From Natrinema amylolyticum (GTDB lineage Archaea; Halobacteriota; Halobacteria; Halobacteriales; Natrialbaceae), in assembly GCF_020515625.1 (NCBI RefSeq), contig NZ_JAIWPJ010000002.1, positions 62,001 through 126,000 of the forward strand: 64,000 nt of DNA, written 5' to 3'. Made by a program: the position numbers and the translations under genes. Shown in pieces: positions 17,156 through 26,608 of this stretch; within the stretch, counting starts at the first letter, position 1, and each line of letters begins with the position of its first letter. Below the pieces are notes generated by a model. That model did not search any database and was not told where the DNA came from. It worked only from the letters and a program-made list of their open reading frames with translations.

Positions 17156-19279
17156 TTACCGGATCTTCTCGCCGACGGCGGCGTCGCCGTGGGTCGTCAG
17201 CAGGTCCGCCTCCTCACCGGCCGCGAGGATCATCCCATTGGACTCGACGCCGAACAACTCCGCTTTCTCCATGTTCGCGAGCAGGACGCACTTCTCGCCC
17301 GGCAGTTCGTCGAGGTCGTGCAGTTGCTTGATCCCGGCGACTACCTGCCGCGTCTCGAAGCCGATGTCGACCTCGAGGCGCGCGAGGTCGTCCGCGCCCT
17401 CGATCCCCTCGGCCGATTCGATCCGGCCGACGCGGATATCGAGTTCCTGGAAGTCGTCGAAACCGATGCGCTCGTCCGCCAGCGGCTCGAGGTCGTCCGT
17501 GTCTGCCATACCCTCGGATTCGCCGGTGTCGGAGTCGTCGCTTTCGGTTTCGTCCGCGTCCGCCGCTGCCGTCTCGTCATCGTCGTCCGCCGCGGCCGCG
17601 ACGCGCTCCTCGAGCTTTTCGGTGAGGTCCGCGACGCGGTCGTCCTCGATCTTCTCGAAGAGTTCGCCGGGTTCGTCGAAGTTCCGGGGCGGGGCCTCGA
17701 GCGCGTCCTCGAGGTGGGCGTCCGCAACATCGCCGTCCTCGCCGATCTGTGCCCACAGCTCCTGGGCCTTGTCGGGCGTGATCGGCTCGAGGAGGACAGC
17801 GACGGCCTTGGCGATCTGGACGCAGTCGCGGATGACCTGTGCGGCCGCCTCGGGGTCCTCGTCGGTGAGCTTCCAGGGCTCGTTGCGCTGGATGTACTCG
17901 TTGCCGAACTGCGCGAGTCGGGTCGCGGCCTGGCCCACGCCGCGCATGGAGTAGTCGTTGACGTTCTCGCGCACGTCGCCGATGGCGCCCTCGATGCGCT
18001 CTCGGACTTCCTCGGAGACGTCGGCGTCCGGCGTCCCCTCGTAGTTGCGGTAGGCGAAGAGCAGCGAGCGGTACCAGAAGTTCCCCACCGTGCCGACGAG
18101 TTCGCCGTTGACCGTCTCCTGGAAGGCGTCCCAGGAGAAGTCGACATCCTGCTGGAGGCCGCCAGTCGTCGTCAGGTAGTAGCGCAGCAGATCGGGGTGG
18201 AACCCTTCGTCCAGGTACTCCTTGGCCCAGATCGCGCGGTTGCGACTCGTCGAGAGCCCCTTGCCGTTGATCGTGATGAAGCCGGTCGCGGCGATCCCGC
18301 GGGGCTTGTTGTACTCCGCCCCCTCGAGCATGGCGGGCCAGAAGATCGTGTGGTGCTGGATGATGTCCCGGCCGATTATGTGCATAATCTCGCCGTCGCC
18401 CTTCCAGACCTGCTCCCAGTCGTACTCGTCGGTGCCGACGCGCTCGGAGTACTGCTTGGTACTCGAGATGTATTCGATCGGCGCGTCGACCCAAACGTAG
18501 AGGACGAGGTCGTCGCCGCTGTCGTCGGTCTCACCGTTGGGATAATCGATCCCCCAGTCCATGTCCCGCGTGATACACCAGTCCTGCAGGCCGTCTTCGA
18601 TCCACTGCCGGGGCTGGTTGCGCGCGTTCGAGGTGCCCTCGAGGCCGTCCAAGAACTCGGTGAGGAAGTCGGAGAACTCCGAGACCTCGAAGAACTTGTG
18701 GGTCCGCTCGCGGTACTCGGCGGGGTTGCCCGTGATCGTGCTCGTCGGGTCCTCGACCTCACCGGGCTCTAAGTGGCGCTGACAGCCCTCGTCGCACTCG
18801 TCGCCGCGGGCCTTCTCGCCGCAGTAGGGACAGGTCCCCTCGACGTAGCGGTCGGGGAGGTACTGGTCGGCCTCGGGATCGTAGGCGACCTGGATCTCCT
18901 TCTCGTAGATATAGCCCTCGTCGTCCAGTTTCCGGACGATATCCTGGGTCAGCTCAGTGTTCGTCTCGTCGTGGGTGTGGCCGTAGTTGTCGAAGTCGAC
19001 GTTGAACTTCGGGAACGTCTCCTCGTACTGGTCGTGCCACTCGAGGGCGAAGTCCTCGGGATCGACGCCCTGCTGTTCGGCGTTGACAGCGACCGGCGTG
19101 CCGTGCATGTCGGACCCGCAGACGTAGGCCGTCTCCTGGCCCAGGGTCTGCAGTGCGCGATTGAACGCGTCCGCGCCGATATACCCCCGCAGATGACCGA
19201 TATGCAGGTCGCCGTTGGCGTAGGGCAACCCGCAGGTCACGACGGCGGGCTCGTCCGTCGGAAAGTCCTCGTGGCTCAT
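17156..19279 (-). CDS. metG: methionyl-tRNA synthetase
   Basis: A 707-residue class I synthetase charging tRNA-Met. The HIGH motif is LHIGHLRGYIGAD near residue 25, the zinc domain has CPYCGEKARGDECDEGC, and the KMSKS equivalent is KGLSTS. The C-terminal ~100 residues form an OB-fold tRNA-binding domain of the EMAP-II/Trbp111 type (DIRVGRIESAEG ... GEKCVLLANMEKAELFG), joined by an acidic, disordered linker (ETAAADADETESDDSDTGES) that is expanded compared with bacterial proteins, as expected in a halophile. Two start codons three codons apart are possible; MSHEDFPTDE at 19279 was chosen. Confidence 0.96.
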   Translation of the reverse strand: MSHEDFPTDEPAVVTCGLPYANGDLHIGHLRGYIGADAFNRALQTLGQETAYVCGSDMHGTPVAVNAEQQGVDPEDFALEWHDQYEETFPKFNVDFDNYGHTHDETNTELTQDIVRKLDDEGYIYEKEIQVAYDPEADQYLPDRYVEGTCPYCGEKARGDECDEGCQRHLEPGEVEDPTSTITGNPAEYRERTHKFFEVSEFSDFLTEFLDGLEGTSNARNQPRQWIEDGLQDWCITRDMDWGIDYPNGETDDSGDDLVLYVWVDAPIEYISSTKQYSERVGTDEYDWEQVWKGDGEIMHIIGRDIIQHHTIFWPAMLEGAEYNKPRGIAATGFITINGKGLSTSRNRAIWAKEYLDEGFHPDLLRYYLTTTGGLQQDVDFSWDAFQETVNGELVGTVGNFWYRSLLFAYRNYEGTPDADVSEEVRERIEGAIGDVRENVNDYSMRGVGQAATRLAQFGNEYIQRNEPWKLTDEDPEAAAQVIRDCVQIAKAVAVLLEPITPDKAQELWAQIGEDGDVADAHLEDALEAPPRNFDEPGELFEKIEDDRVADLTEKLEERVAAAADDDDETAAADADETESDDSDTGESEGMADTDDLEPLADERIGFDDFQELDIRVGRIESAEGIEGADDLARLEVDIGFETRQVVAGIKQLHDLDELPGEKCVLLANMEKAELFGVESNGMILAAGEEADLLTTHGDAAVGEKIR

Positions 19280-19427
19280 GGTCGTCACGTTGCGCTGCCG
19301 GGCGTAAAACCCGCCGGTTTCGATCGACCGATCGGCGGTCTCCCGTCGCTTGCTCGTCGCGCTTCGATCCGCCTCGAGCGACGACCGGTCGGGAGATCGC
19401 GAATGATCGCTGTAGTCGCGGCTCGCC

Positions 19428-19691
19428 CTACTGCTCCGGTGACTGTATCGGTCGGAGCATCACGGACTCGCCGTCGACGACGGTAACACGGTAGCCGCTG
19501 AAATCGAACGTCACCTCGAGACCGGTTCTACCGGGTGTGCCGGGTCGGGAACCGAACAGTCGGTTCAACGCGTCCGGATCGATCGCCTCGTATAACGGGC
19601 ACAGAGCGGCGGGATCGCAATCCGCTGCCGAACTTACGGCGAGGACGACCGCGATGCTCGCGGGCTCGTCCGCACCAATCTCGTATTCCAC
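19428..19691 (-). CDS. HalOD1 output-domain protein
   Basis: An 87-residue single-domain protein of the haloarchaeal HalOD1 family. The diagnostic part is the LYEAIDPDALNRLF segment, followed by the two-strand GLEVTFDFSGYRVTVVDGE. HalOD1 domains occur alone or at the end of response regulators and sensor proteins and are presumed outputs of haloarchaeal signalling; the molecular activity is unknown. A second copy lies at 38246-38548. The gene has no close partner: metG is 148 bases away and a TrmB-family gene 150 bases away. Confidence 0.85.
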   Translation of the reverse strand: MEYEIGADEPASIAVVLAVSSAADCDPAALCPLYEAIDPDALNRLFGSRPGTPGRTGLEVTFDFSGYRVTVVDGESVMLRPIQSPEQ

Positions 19692-19841
19692 GGCTGCCGT
19701 TGATTCCGCGGCGGAATAAATGTGCGACCTGTGAGAGAGCGGGTGAACGATCGGAGATTCGTCGCGACGCCGAACGGCGGCCGAAACCGTCTCGACGGAA
19801 CCGATCAGTGTGAACGGGACTGACGGGACCGCCCGTCGCTT

Positions 19842-20642
19842 TCACCCGTCGTACTCCTCGCCGACGTTCTCCTTTAATTCGTACGTGAAGACCCGCTCTG
19901 CGAAGGTCGCGAAGCCGTGGTCGACGCCGTCGCTCCACGCCGCCGTTTCGTTCGGCACACCCGGCAGTTCTTCCTCGTGAAGGGCGCTCACCAGTACCGG
20001 CTCTCGATCGACCATGAGAAACCGCCCGAGCCGCGGCGAGTCGGACATGGCAGTGAACCACTCGATCAGGTCGGTAGTGAAGACGGTCGCGTCCATCTCC
20101 GCGCCCTCGATACGCTCGCGGACCGAGTCGGCGACCGTCCCGATGTGAACGTCGACTCCGCGGTCACTGGCCGCGATCAGCGCGTCGAGGGCGTTCTCGT
20201 CTAACAGGTCTTCGTCCAACACGAGGAACACGACCTCGTCGCTCGCATCAGTAACGAGGTCGACAATTCGTCCGGTGACCTGCTCGTGCGTATTGATCGC
20301 CCACACGCCCTGTTGGGCCTCCTTGTACGTCGGCTCTAACTGGTGGAGCGTCCGCTCGGCGGTGTCGAAGTACGAGTCGTACTCCCGGCGGAGGATCTGA
20401 ATCGCCGTATCGATCGACACGCTCTGATACATCCGCGGTTCCGCGTCGTGGACTTCGACCAGTCCCCGTTCCCGAAGCCGATCCATCGTCTCGTACACCC
20501 GCGATCGCGGAATGTCGGCTACCTGTCCGACGTCCTTGGCCGTCCCGTGCGGGAGCTGCGTGAGCGCGACGAAACACCGGGCTTCGTACTCGGTCAACCC
20601 GAGTTCCTCCAGTGCCGCTATCGCTTCCTGTTCCTCTCCCAT
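19842..20642 (-). CDS. TrmB-family transcriptional regulator
   Basis: A 266-residue regulator with a TrmB-type winged helix at the N-terminus (ALEELGLTEYEARCFVALTQ, then RSRVYETMDRLRERGLV) and a C-terminal alpha/beta domain resembling the phospholipase-D-like/TrmB sensor region (VVFLVLDEDLLDENALDALI). In haloarchaea this family controls sugar and central metabolism or gas-vesicle genes. Here the ligand is unknown. The MGEEQEAIAALE start removes an 89-residue Cys/Arg-rich extension. A perfect 9-base dyad upstream (20692-20717) is a candidate autoregulatory operator shared with the divergent DUF7344 gene. Confidence 0.88.
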   Translation of the reverse strand: MGEEQEAIAALEELGLTEYEARCFVALTQLPHGTAKDVGQVADIPRSRVYETMDRLRERGLVEVHDAEPRMYQSVSIDTAIQILRREYDSYFDTAERTLHQLEPTYKEAQQGVWAINTHEQVTGRIVDLVTDASDEVVFLVLDEDLLDENALDALIAASDRGVDVHIGTVADSVRERIEGAEMDATVFTTDLIEWFTAMSDSPRLGRFLMVDREPVLVSALHEEELPGVPNETAAWSDGVDHGFATFAERVFTYELKENVGEEYDG

Positions 20643-20691
20643 ATCGGATAGATGGACCGCAGCGAGTAGTCTCTTTGGCGTGTTATTCCGT

Positions 20692-20717
20692 GAGGAACAC
20701 CGGACGCAGTGTTCCTC
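20692..20717. promoter_or_regulatory. perfect dyad operator candidate between divergent regulators
   Basis: GAGGAACAC-N8-GTGTTCCTC, a perfect 9-base inverted repeat with an 8-base spacer. It sits 50 bases upstream of the TrmB-family start (20642) and 120 bases upstream of the DUF7344 gene (20839). Size and spacing fit binding by a dimeric winged-helix protein; known TrmB sites also have short inverted half-sites with a ~7-8 base spacer. Confidence 0.55.
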
Positions 20718-20838
20718 CCGAACTGTCGGACGGGTTAACTGTGTCCGCAGAATACGACAGCCCGTAGAGCAGCAACCGCGCCCGTCCCCTCGCCGGAGAG
20801 TCCGGGGACTGGGCGCTGTGACTCGCTCGGTGAAAGTA

Positions 20839-21189
20839 ATGGAACACGGAACGCATCTACTCACAACGGACGAACAGGCGCTCGATACGACCTTCGATCT
20901 CCTCCGCAATCGACACCGTCGCGACGTCGTCGAAATCCTCGCCGAACGGGAGGCGTCGATACCGCTCCGCGACCTCGCCGCCGCCGTTGGGGCAGTGAAA
21001 CCGGAGCCGGAATCCGGTAGTGTGTCGCCGGACAGAACGCACGAGATCGCCGCCCTGCTGCATCACGTCCACCTGCCGAAACTGGACGACGCCGACGTCA
21101 TCGACTACGATACCGAGACGAGTACCGTCGCTCCCGTTCGAACGGGAGACCTCGTCCCGTTCGTCCGCGCCGTCGACGGCGAACAGTAA
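20839..21189 (+). CDS. DUF7344-type winged-helix protein
   Basis: A 116-residue haloarchaeal protein with a winged-helix fold. The characteristic opening is FDLLRNRHRRDVVEILAE, followed by SIPLRDLAAAVG and, after a variable loop, HEIAALLHHVHLPKLDDADVIDYD, which matches the ...HHVHLPKLD... signature of the DUF7344 domain. It probably acts as a DNA-binding or signalling output protein. It is transcribed divergently from the TrmB-family gene and stops 28 bases before the end of convergent mfnA. The start at 20839 excludes an upstream Cys-rich frame. Confidence 0.85.
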   Translation: MEHGTHLLTTDEQALDTTFDLLRNRHRRDVVEILAEREASIPLRDLAAAVGAVKPEPESGSVSPDRTHEIAALLHHVHLPKLDDADVIDYDTETSTVAPVRTGDLVPFVRAVDGEQ

Positions 21190-21217
21190 TCAGACGGGCG
21201 GTGGATCGGATGTCGAT

Positions 21218-22303
21218 TCAGTCGTCGCTCGCGACCGGCACGCTCGCGCGCACCTCGAGCCGATCGAGATCCCCGATGAAGGAGGCCAGCATCTCGCGGG
21301 TGACGTGGGGCATACAGACGATCCGTAGTTCGCCGGTCGCGGTCCGCGAGATCCGCCAGCCCTCGGCTCGCAGGGCGTCGAACGTCGATCGCGGGACGTC
21401 GGCCGCCACCAGCGGCAACGTGGGTTCGGCGACGTCGTAGCCGCGTTTCTCTAAGGCGTCGGCCAGCCACTCGGCGTTGTTCTGCGAGCGGACGTACTGA
21501 CGGCGGTAGCCGCCGGGCCAGAGCTCTTCCATCGCGGCGACGGCGCTCGCGACGCCGGCGCCCGAACGAGTTCCGGTCAGCGTCGCCTGGGACGTGGACT
21601 CGAGGTAGGGCGTGTCGACGGCGAGTTCGTCGAGCAGGTCGGCCGAGCGGACGAGCAGGCCGCCCGCGGGAACCGCGGCCTGGCCCATCTTGTGGGGGTC
21701 GATCGCCATCGTGTCGACCGCGGCGTGATCGAAGTGCCACTCGTAGTCGGTAAAGGGGAGCACGAAGCCGCCCCAGGCGGCGTCGACGTGGCACATCGCA
21801 CCGGCCGAGTGTGCGATCTCGGCGAGGTCGGGAATCGGATCGACGCGGCCGTATTCGGTCGTCCCGGCGACGCCGACCACCAGCGCGGTGTCGTCGTCGA
21901 CCGAGGCGCGGACGGCCTCGAGATCGGCCCGATGCCGGTCGTCGGTCGGGACGATTCGCAGTTCGACGCCGAGCAGATCGGCCGCCTTCTGGAAACTGAA
22001 GTGGCCGGACTCGGGCATGACGACGTTGGATGTCCGGCCGTCAGTCCGTTCGCGGGCGATCCGGACGGCCTGAATGTTGGCCTCGGTGCCGCCGCTCGTG
22101 ATGTAGCCCGCCGGATCGTTCAAGCCCGCGATGTCGCCCAACAGATCGATCGCGTCGTCCTCGAGCGCCGCGACGTTCGGGTAGGTGCCGGGGTCACCCG
22201 GATTCGTCGCGAGAAACCGCTCGGCCGCGTCGCGCGCCGCCGGGTGGGGTTCCGTACACATCGAGGAGAGGACCCGGTCGAACGCTTGCGGCTCGATTTG
22301 CAT
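21218..22303 (-). CDS. mfnA: L-aspartate/L-tyrosine decarboxylase (MfnA family)
   Basis: A 361-residue PLP-dependent group II decarboxylase. The cofactor lysine is in [16 protein letters not shown], with the PLP-stacking and phosphate-binding parts in [14 protein letters not shown] and [12 protein letters not shown]. In methanogens MfnA makes tyramine for methanofuran; in haloarchaea and Thermococcales the orthologue is thought to decarboxylate aspartate to beta-alanine for coenzyme A, since no bacterial PanD is present (role by family knowledge). Length and motifs are complete. A reverse-strand TATA-like CAAATAAACG (22326-22335) lies 28 bases upstream. Confidence 0.93.
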   Translation of the reverse strand: MQIEPQAFDRVLSSMCTEPHPAARDAAERFLATNPGDPGTYPNVAALEDDAIDLLGDIAGLNDPAGYITSGGTEANIQAVRIARERTDGRTSNVVMPESGHFSFQKAADLLGVELRIVPTDDRHRADLEAVRASVDDDTALVVGVAGTTEYGRVDPIPDLAEIAHSAGAMCHVDAAWGGFVLPFTDYEWHFDHAAVDTMAIDPHKMGQAAVPAGGLLVRSADLLDELAVDTPYLESTSQATLTGTRSGAGVASAVAAMEELWPGGYRRQYVRSQNNAEWLADALEKRGYDVAEPTLPLVAADVPRSTFDALRAEGWRISRTATGELRIVCMPHVTREMLASFIGDLDRLEVRASVPVASDD

Positions 22304-22325
22304 ATCACGTATGTAATCGGTCGTC

Positions 22326-22335
22326 CGTTTATTTG
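22326..22335 (-). promoter_or_regulatory. TATA element of mfnA
   Basis: Reverse-strand CAAATAAACG, centred 28 bases before the mfnA ATG at 22303, consistent with leaderless transcription. Confidence 0.5.
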
Positions 22336-22477
22336 TTGCGTTTGGCGACGTTTCTCGAGACCGTTCGCTCGTCTCGGTTCGTCTCGCCCGGTTCTCGGCC
22401 GAGAGCGGTTACTTCGAACGGAACGGTTCCGGAACGCAAGTCACCCATCGTCGACGGCGGACGCCGGTCGTCTCATG

Positions 22478-22488
22478 GTAATATTGAT
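22478..22488 (+). promoter_or_regulatory. TATA element of the GT2 gene
   Basis: GTAATATTGAT centred about 31 bases upstream of the ATG at 22514. It also argues against longer upstream starts for the glycosyltransferase. Confidence 0.45.
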
Positions 22489-22513
22489 AACACGCCAACT
22501 TGAACCCCCGACA

Positions 22514-23806
22514 ATGATTTCGACAGTCCCTCGAGCCGTCGAACACGGGGCCACCGTCGTCGGTGTACTCACCCTGTTGGCGTTCGGGTTCACGCAGGGA
22601 CGAGAGATCCAACAGTACTCGCTCGACTTGCTCGTCGTGTCCGTCCAGGTCGTGTTCCTCGACGCGCTGTCGTCGATGGCCGTGTTCACCGGCTTCGTGG
22701 CGATCACCGGCCTGTTGCTGGTCCGCGAGGTGTGGTCGTCCCGGGACGCCATCGAATCGGTGACCGACGGCCCGCGGCTGACCGCCGTCGTCCCGGTCTA
22801 CCGCGATCACGACGTGATGGCCGAAAGCGTCGAGAGCCTCTGTGAGAGCGCGTACGAAAACCTCGAGATCGTCGTCGTCGCCGAACCGAACGACGCGGCG
22901 ACGCTCGAGCGGGCCCGCGAACTCGCGAACGCCCACGACCGAGTCGAGTGTCTGGTCAACGGGAATCCGGGATCGAAAGCGGGCGCGATCAACTACGCGG
23001 TGCGCGAGACCGACGCCGAATACGTCGCGGTCTTCGACGCCGACGAGTCGATCACGCCCGAGTTCCTGCCGCGGGCGATGGGCGCGTTGCTCGACGGCGC
23101 GGACGTCTTTCAGGGTCGCCGGATTCCGCGACCGACCGGCGTCATCGAGACGGTCGCCTACTGCGAGCGGGTCGTCTTCCACGCGAGCTACAAGCTGGTC
23201 GAACTCTCCGGTTTCGCGAACTGCCGGAGCTCGTCGACGGTGCTGACTCGCGATGCGTTCGAGCGCGTCGGCGGCTACGATGACATGCTCACCGAAGACC
23301 TCGACTTCGCGCACGGCTGCTATCGCGAGGGCCTCGACGTGAGACAGGCCCGCCAGTGTACGAACACGATGGAAGCGCCCCACACCCTGTACGACCTCTG
23401 GGGACAGCGCAAGCGCTGGCGCGTCGGCCAGATCGAGGTCCTCCACGCGACCCTCCTCGAGCTGTTGAACGGAGACGTCGATCGCCGCGGGCTCGTCTCG
23501 ATCGGCCGGATGTGCTCGAGCCTGCTCGGCTGCCTGTTCACGCTCGCGCTCACCTCGAAGCTCCTCCTGTTGCTCGTTCTGGGTATCGAATCGGCGTTCC
23601 TGATCCTCGCGGCGATTCTCGTCGCGACGATCGGCCTCGTCGCGTGGCGCGATACCAGCGACGGCCGGATCGACGGCCTTAGCTGGAGCGTCGTCCTCGC
23701 GCCGCTGCTCTACCCCGCCTTCGGCGTCCTGATGCTCAAATCGCTGCTCGAGTACGGGCTCTCCTGGGACGGTACCTGGTATCACGTCGAGAAAACGGGT
23801 TCGTGA
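22514..23806 (+). CDS. membrane-bound processive family 2 glycosyltransferase
   Basis: A 430-residue GT2 enzyme. Two N-terminal helices (about residues 10-28 and 45-75) precede the GT-A domain (VVPVYRDHD nucleotide-sugar start, DADES metal motif, TEDLDF catalytic base and the QRKRWRVGQ product-binding motif), and three to four helices follow. The D, DxD, ED and QxxRW set is that of processive synthases such as cellulose or hyaluronan synthase and the haloarchaeal exopolysaccharide glycosyltransferases. It should extend a polysaccharide at the cytoplasmic face and export it. No other glycan genes lie nearby, so the donor sugar is unknown. Confidence 0.92.
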   Translation: MISTVPRAVEHGATVVGVLTLLAFGFTQGREIQQYSLDLLVVSVQVVFLDALSSMAVFTGFVAITGLLLVREVWSSRDAIESVTDGPRLTAVVPVYRDHDVMAESVESLCESAYENLEIVVVAEPNDAATLERARELANAHDRVECLVNGNPGSKAGAINYAVRETDAEYVAVFDADESITPEFLPRAMGALLDGADVFQGRRIPRPTGVIETVAYCERVVFHASYKLVELSGFANCRSSSTVLTRDAFERVGGYDDMLTEDLDFAHGCYREGLDVRQARQCTNTMEAPHTLYDLWGQRKRWRVGQIEVLHATLLELLNGDVDRRGLVSIGRMCSSLLGCLFTLALTSKLLLLLVLGIESAFLILAAILVATIGLVAWRDTSDGRIDGLSWSVVLAPLLYPAFGVLMLKSLLEYGLSWDGTWYHVEKTGS

Positions 23807-23862
23807 CTGCGGGATAGATTCGGTTCTCGAGCGTTTCTCCGGTTTCCAGTACTATGTGACAG

Positions 23863-23889
23863 CCGCCCGGACGACCCACCGTCGGGCGG
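23863..23889 (+). terminator. hairpin downstream of the GT2 gene
   Basis: A nine-pair stem with one bulged G (left arm 23863-23872, right arm 23881-23889, loop 23873-23880), 56 bases after the glycosyltransferase stop. It has no strong U-run after it, so termination by this structure is only a suggestion. Confidence 0.3.
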
Positions 23890-24003
23890 GAATGACGGGG
23901 GCTTTCAGGGCGTTCTCGACTGTACACTGATGACTCCCGATGCGATCCACCTACGCTAGATGGAAAGCGTGCCTTCAAGTCCGACGCCGCGCAACGGCCA
24001 CCC

Positions 24004-25257
24004 ATGAACCCAGGCGACCGCGTCCGCGTGGACCGCGCGGACCGCACGTACGAAGGCGTGTTGCTCCCCTCGAGCACGGACGAGCAGCTCGTGGTGAAAC
24101 TCGAGGGCGGGTACAACGTCGGCGTCGACCGGGAGCGAGCCGACGTGGAGGTCCTCGCGGAGGACGTCTACGAGATCGACGGCACCGACTCGACGGGGGC
24201 CGACGAGGCGGGCTCGGAGATCGAGTTCGACGACGACCTGCCGACGATTTCGCTGATCTCGACCGGCGGGACGATCGCCTCGACGGTCGACTACCGCACC
24301 GGCGCGGTGACGGCGCAGTTCGACGCCGAGGACGTCCTGCGTGCGGTGCCGGATCTCGCGGGTCGCGCGAACTACCGCGGTCGCGTCGTCGCGAACATCC
24401 TGTCGGAGAACATGGAGCCGCCGATCTGGCGGGACCTCGCCGACGCGGTCCGCGAGGAGATCGCGGCCGGTGCCGACGGCGTCGTCGTCATGCACGGCAC
24501 CGACACGATGCAGTACTCCGCCTCGGTGCTCTCCTTTATGCTCGAGACGCCGGTTCCGATCGTCTTCACCGGCTCCCAGCGCTCGGCCGATCGGCCGTCC
24601 TCGGACAATGTCATGAACGCGGTCTCGGCCGTCGAGGCCGCCAAGAGCGACTGCGCCGAGGTGCTGGTCTGCATGCACGCAACCGAGTCGGACGACCGCT
24701 GTGCCCTCCATCGGGGCACCCGCGTGCGGAAGAATCATACCTCGCGACGGGACGCTTTCGAGACCGTCGGCGCGGAGCCGCTGGGCGAGGTCGACTACGA
24801 GACCGAGGAGGTCAGCTTCCGGCGTGACTACCGCCAGCGAGACGAAACCGAACTCGAGCTCTCCCCGGACCTCGAGAGCGACGTGGAACTCCTCAAATTC
24901 ACGCCCGGAATGGACCCCGAATTCCTCGACGTCGTCGAGGGCTCTGCAGGCCTGATCATCGAGGGGACGGGCCTCGGACACGTTCACACCGACCTCATCC
25001 CGCGAATCGGGGAGCTGATCGAGGACGGGACGACGGTCGTCATGACGAGTCAATGTCTCGAGGGCCGGGTCTGCGACCGGGTCTACGATACGGGTCGGGA
25101 CCTGCTCGAGGCGGGCGTCGTCGAGGCCGGCGACACGCTGCCGGGAACGGCCAAGGTCAAGCTGATGTGGGCGCTCGAAAACAGCGAAGACGTCGAGGAG
25201 GCGATGGGGACCTCGCTGGCCGGTGAGATTCAGGAGCGGTCGGTTCCCTGGGAATAG
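24004..25257 (+). CDS. gatD: Glu-tRNA(Gln) amidotransferase subunit D
   Basis: A 417-residue GatD, the asparaginase-like subunit that releases ammonia from glutamine or asparagine for the archaeal GatDE amidotransferase making Gln-tRNA(Gln). The N-terminal ~75 residues form the SH3-like barrel of GatD. The asparaginase active site is intact: LISTGGTIAST with the first catalytic Thr, VVMHGTDTMQYS with the second Thr-Asp pair, and the later Lys in a CMHATESDD-adjacent region. gatE is not in this window. The start at MNPGDRVRV fits the family length. Confidence 0.95.
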   Translation: MNPGDRVRVDRADRTYEGVLLPSSTDEQLVVKLEGGYNVGVDRERADVEVLAEDVYEIDGTDSTGADEAGSEIEFDDDLPTISLISTGGTIASTVDYRTGAVTAQFDAEDVLRAVPDLAGRANYRGRVVANILSENMEPPIWRDLADAVREEIAAGADGVVVMHGTDTMQYSASVLSFMLETPVPIVFTGSQRSADRPSSDNVMNAVSAVEAAKSDCAEVLVCMHATESDDRCALHRGTRVRKNHTSRRDAFETVGAEPLGEVDYETEEVSFRRDYRQRDETELELSPDLESDVELLKFTPGMDPEFLDVVEGSAGLIIEGTGLGHVHTDLIPRIGELIEDGTTVVMTSQCLEGRVCDRVYDTGRDLLEAGVVEAGDTLPGTAKVKLMWALENSEDVEEAMGTSLAGEIQERSVPWE

Positions 25258-25368
25258 ATCGGATTCGCTCCGGTACCGGCGGGTGCGTCCCGAGTATTCG
25301 GTTCCGCTGTGAGATCGGTGAACTGGTTGGCTCGTAACAACTTTTGCTCGGCCGACGAATATGACGAT

Positions 25369-25569
25369 ATGGTTATTTCGACCGAATCGGTTTGGGAAGA
25401 GCTCACCGACGAATTCGTGCAGGAATACCGAGATGCCGTCGTGTACGCCGATTTAGAGCAAGAAACGATCCTCCACGAGGGGGACCTTCGGATACTCGCG
25501 AACGGGTGGGTGAAACTGCCGACCGGTCGCCTCCTCTCTCCCGACGCGGTACACCATATCGATACCTGA
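25369..25569 (+). CDS. short haloarchaeal protein of unknown function
   Basis: A 66-residue acidic soluble protein, MVISTESVWEELTDEFVQEY..., with two helices followed by strands (TILHEGDLRILANGWVKLPTG). An AACTTTTGC TATA-like element at 25340-25348 lies 25 bases before the ATG, supporting this start over a longer one. No known motif is present. It is a stand-alone gene between gatD and a GNAT gene on the same strand. Confidence 0.65.
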   Translation: MVISTESVWEELTDEFVQEYRDAVVYADLEQETILHEGDLRILANGWVKLPTGRLLSPDAVHHIDT

Positions 25570-25641
25570 ATTCTCGGTTCCGCTCGATCCTGCGAAGTTC
25601 TTTCCCGGACGACGGCGTGAGGTGTCACTGTTCGACCGACG

Positions 25642-26604
25642 ATGTCATCCGATTCAGACGCCGATCCCACCATCGAGATCCGCCGCGCCACCCACGACGA
25701 TTACGAGGCCGTCGCCGACTTCACCGGCGACATCTGGCCCGAGCGCGGTGGCGACTACATCCCGCGGATCTACCACGACTGGCTCGAGGACGAGCCGGGG
25801 CAGGGCACGAAGACTTTCCTCGCCGAGATCGACGGCGAGGCCGCGGGGATCGTCCAGGGCGTCCTGCTCTCGCCCGACGAGGCCTGGTTTCAGGGGATGC
25901 GCGTCGCGGCCGACTACCGCCGGCAGGGCGTGAGCCACCGGCTGAACGAGGCGACCTTCGAGTGGGCTCGCGAGCAGGGAGCGACCGTCGGCCGCGTGAT
26001 GGTCTTCTCGTGGAACGCGGCCTCGCTCGGTGCGGCGCGGGCGAGCGGCTTCGAGCCGCTCACCGAGTTCCGATTCGCGCATCCCGACCCCGATCCGGAC
26101 GCCGAGGGTCCCCACGCGGTCTCGAGCGATCCCGCGGCCGCGTGGCGCTACTGGACGCACAGCGACGCTCGCAGTCACCTCGCCGGACTCGGGCTCGCAC
26201 CCGAAGAGTCGTGGGCCGTCCGGGAACTCACGCGCGACGACGTCGAACGCCTCGCCTACGAGACGGCCGTCTTCGCGGTCGAGAACGACGACGGACTCGC
26301 GGGAACGGCCTACCGATCGCGGACGTACGACCGCGAGGTCGAGGACGACGACCCGGACGACTCGAGCGCCGACCAGACGACGACCGAGACGTGGGCCGAA
26401 TACGGCGTCGGCGCGTGGGCGGATGCCGACGCCGCCCGGTCGCTGTTCGCCGCGATCGCTCGCGACGCGGCCGACTGCGGTGCCGACGAGACGCGCGTCC
26501 TGATTCCCGAAACCCCCCGCCACGTCAGCGACGCGCCCTACGCGGGGGCCGGTATCTCGGACGAGCCGGACTTCGTGCTGGGAATCGACCTCTCGGGCTA
26601 CTGA
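25642..26604 (+). CDS. GNAT family acetyltransferase, two-part
   Basis: A 320-residue protein. The N-terminal ~150 residues are a standard GNAT domain with motif A seen as MRVAADYRRQGVSHRLNEAT (the RRxGV acetyl-CoA loop) and WNAASLGAARASGFEPL in the C-terminal strand. The remaining ~160 residues look like a second, degenerate GNAT half: the RYWTHSDARSHLAGLGL segment and the final beta/alpha part lack the RxxGxG loop. Two-GNAT proteins often have one catalytic and one structural domain. The substrate is unknown. It converges with the HtpX-like gene, leaving only 4 bases. Confidence 0.85.
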   Translation: MSSDSDADPTIEIRRATHDDYEAVADFTGDIWPERGGDYIPRIYHDWLEDEPGQGTKTFLAEIDGEAAGIVQGVLLSPDEAWFQGMRVAADYRRQGVSHRLNEATFEWAREQGATVGRVMVFSWNAASLGAARASGFEPLTEFRFAHPDPDPDAEGPHAVSSDPAAAWRYWTHSDARSHLAGLGLAPEESWAVRELTRDDVERLAYETAVFAVENDDGLAGTAYRSRTYDREVEDDDPDDSSADQTTTETWAEYGVGAWADADAARSLFAAIARDAADCGADETRVLIPETPRHVSDAPYAGAGISDEPDFVLGIDLSGY

Positions 26605-26608
26605 CGCC

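Noticed and set aside
17189-18772. 527-codon plus-strand open frame opposite metG
   Set aside because: Shadow of the synthetase gene; sequence is Leu/Val/Arg repeats with no recognisable domain.
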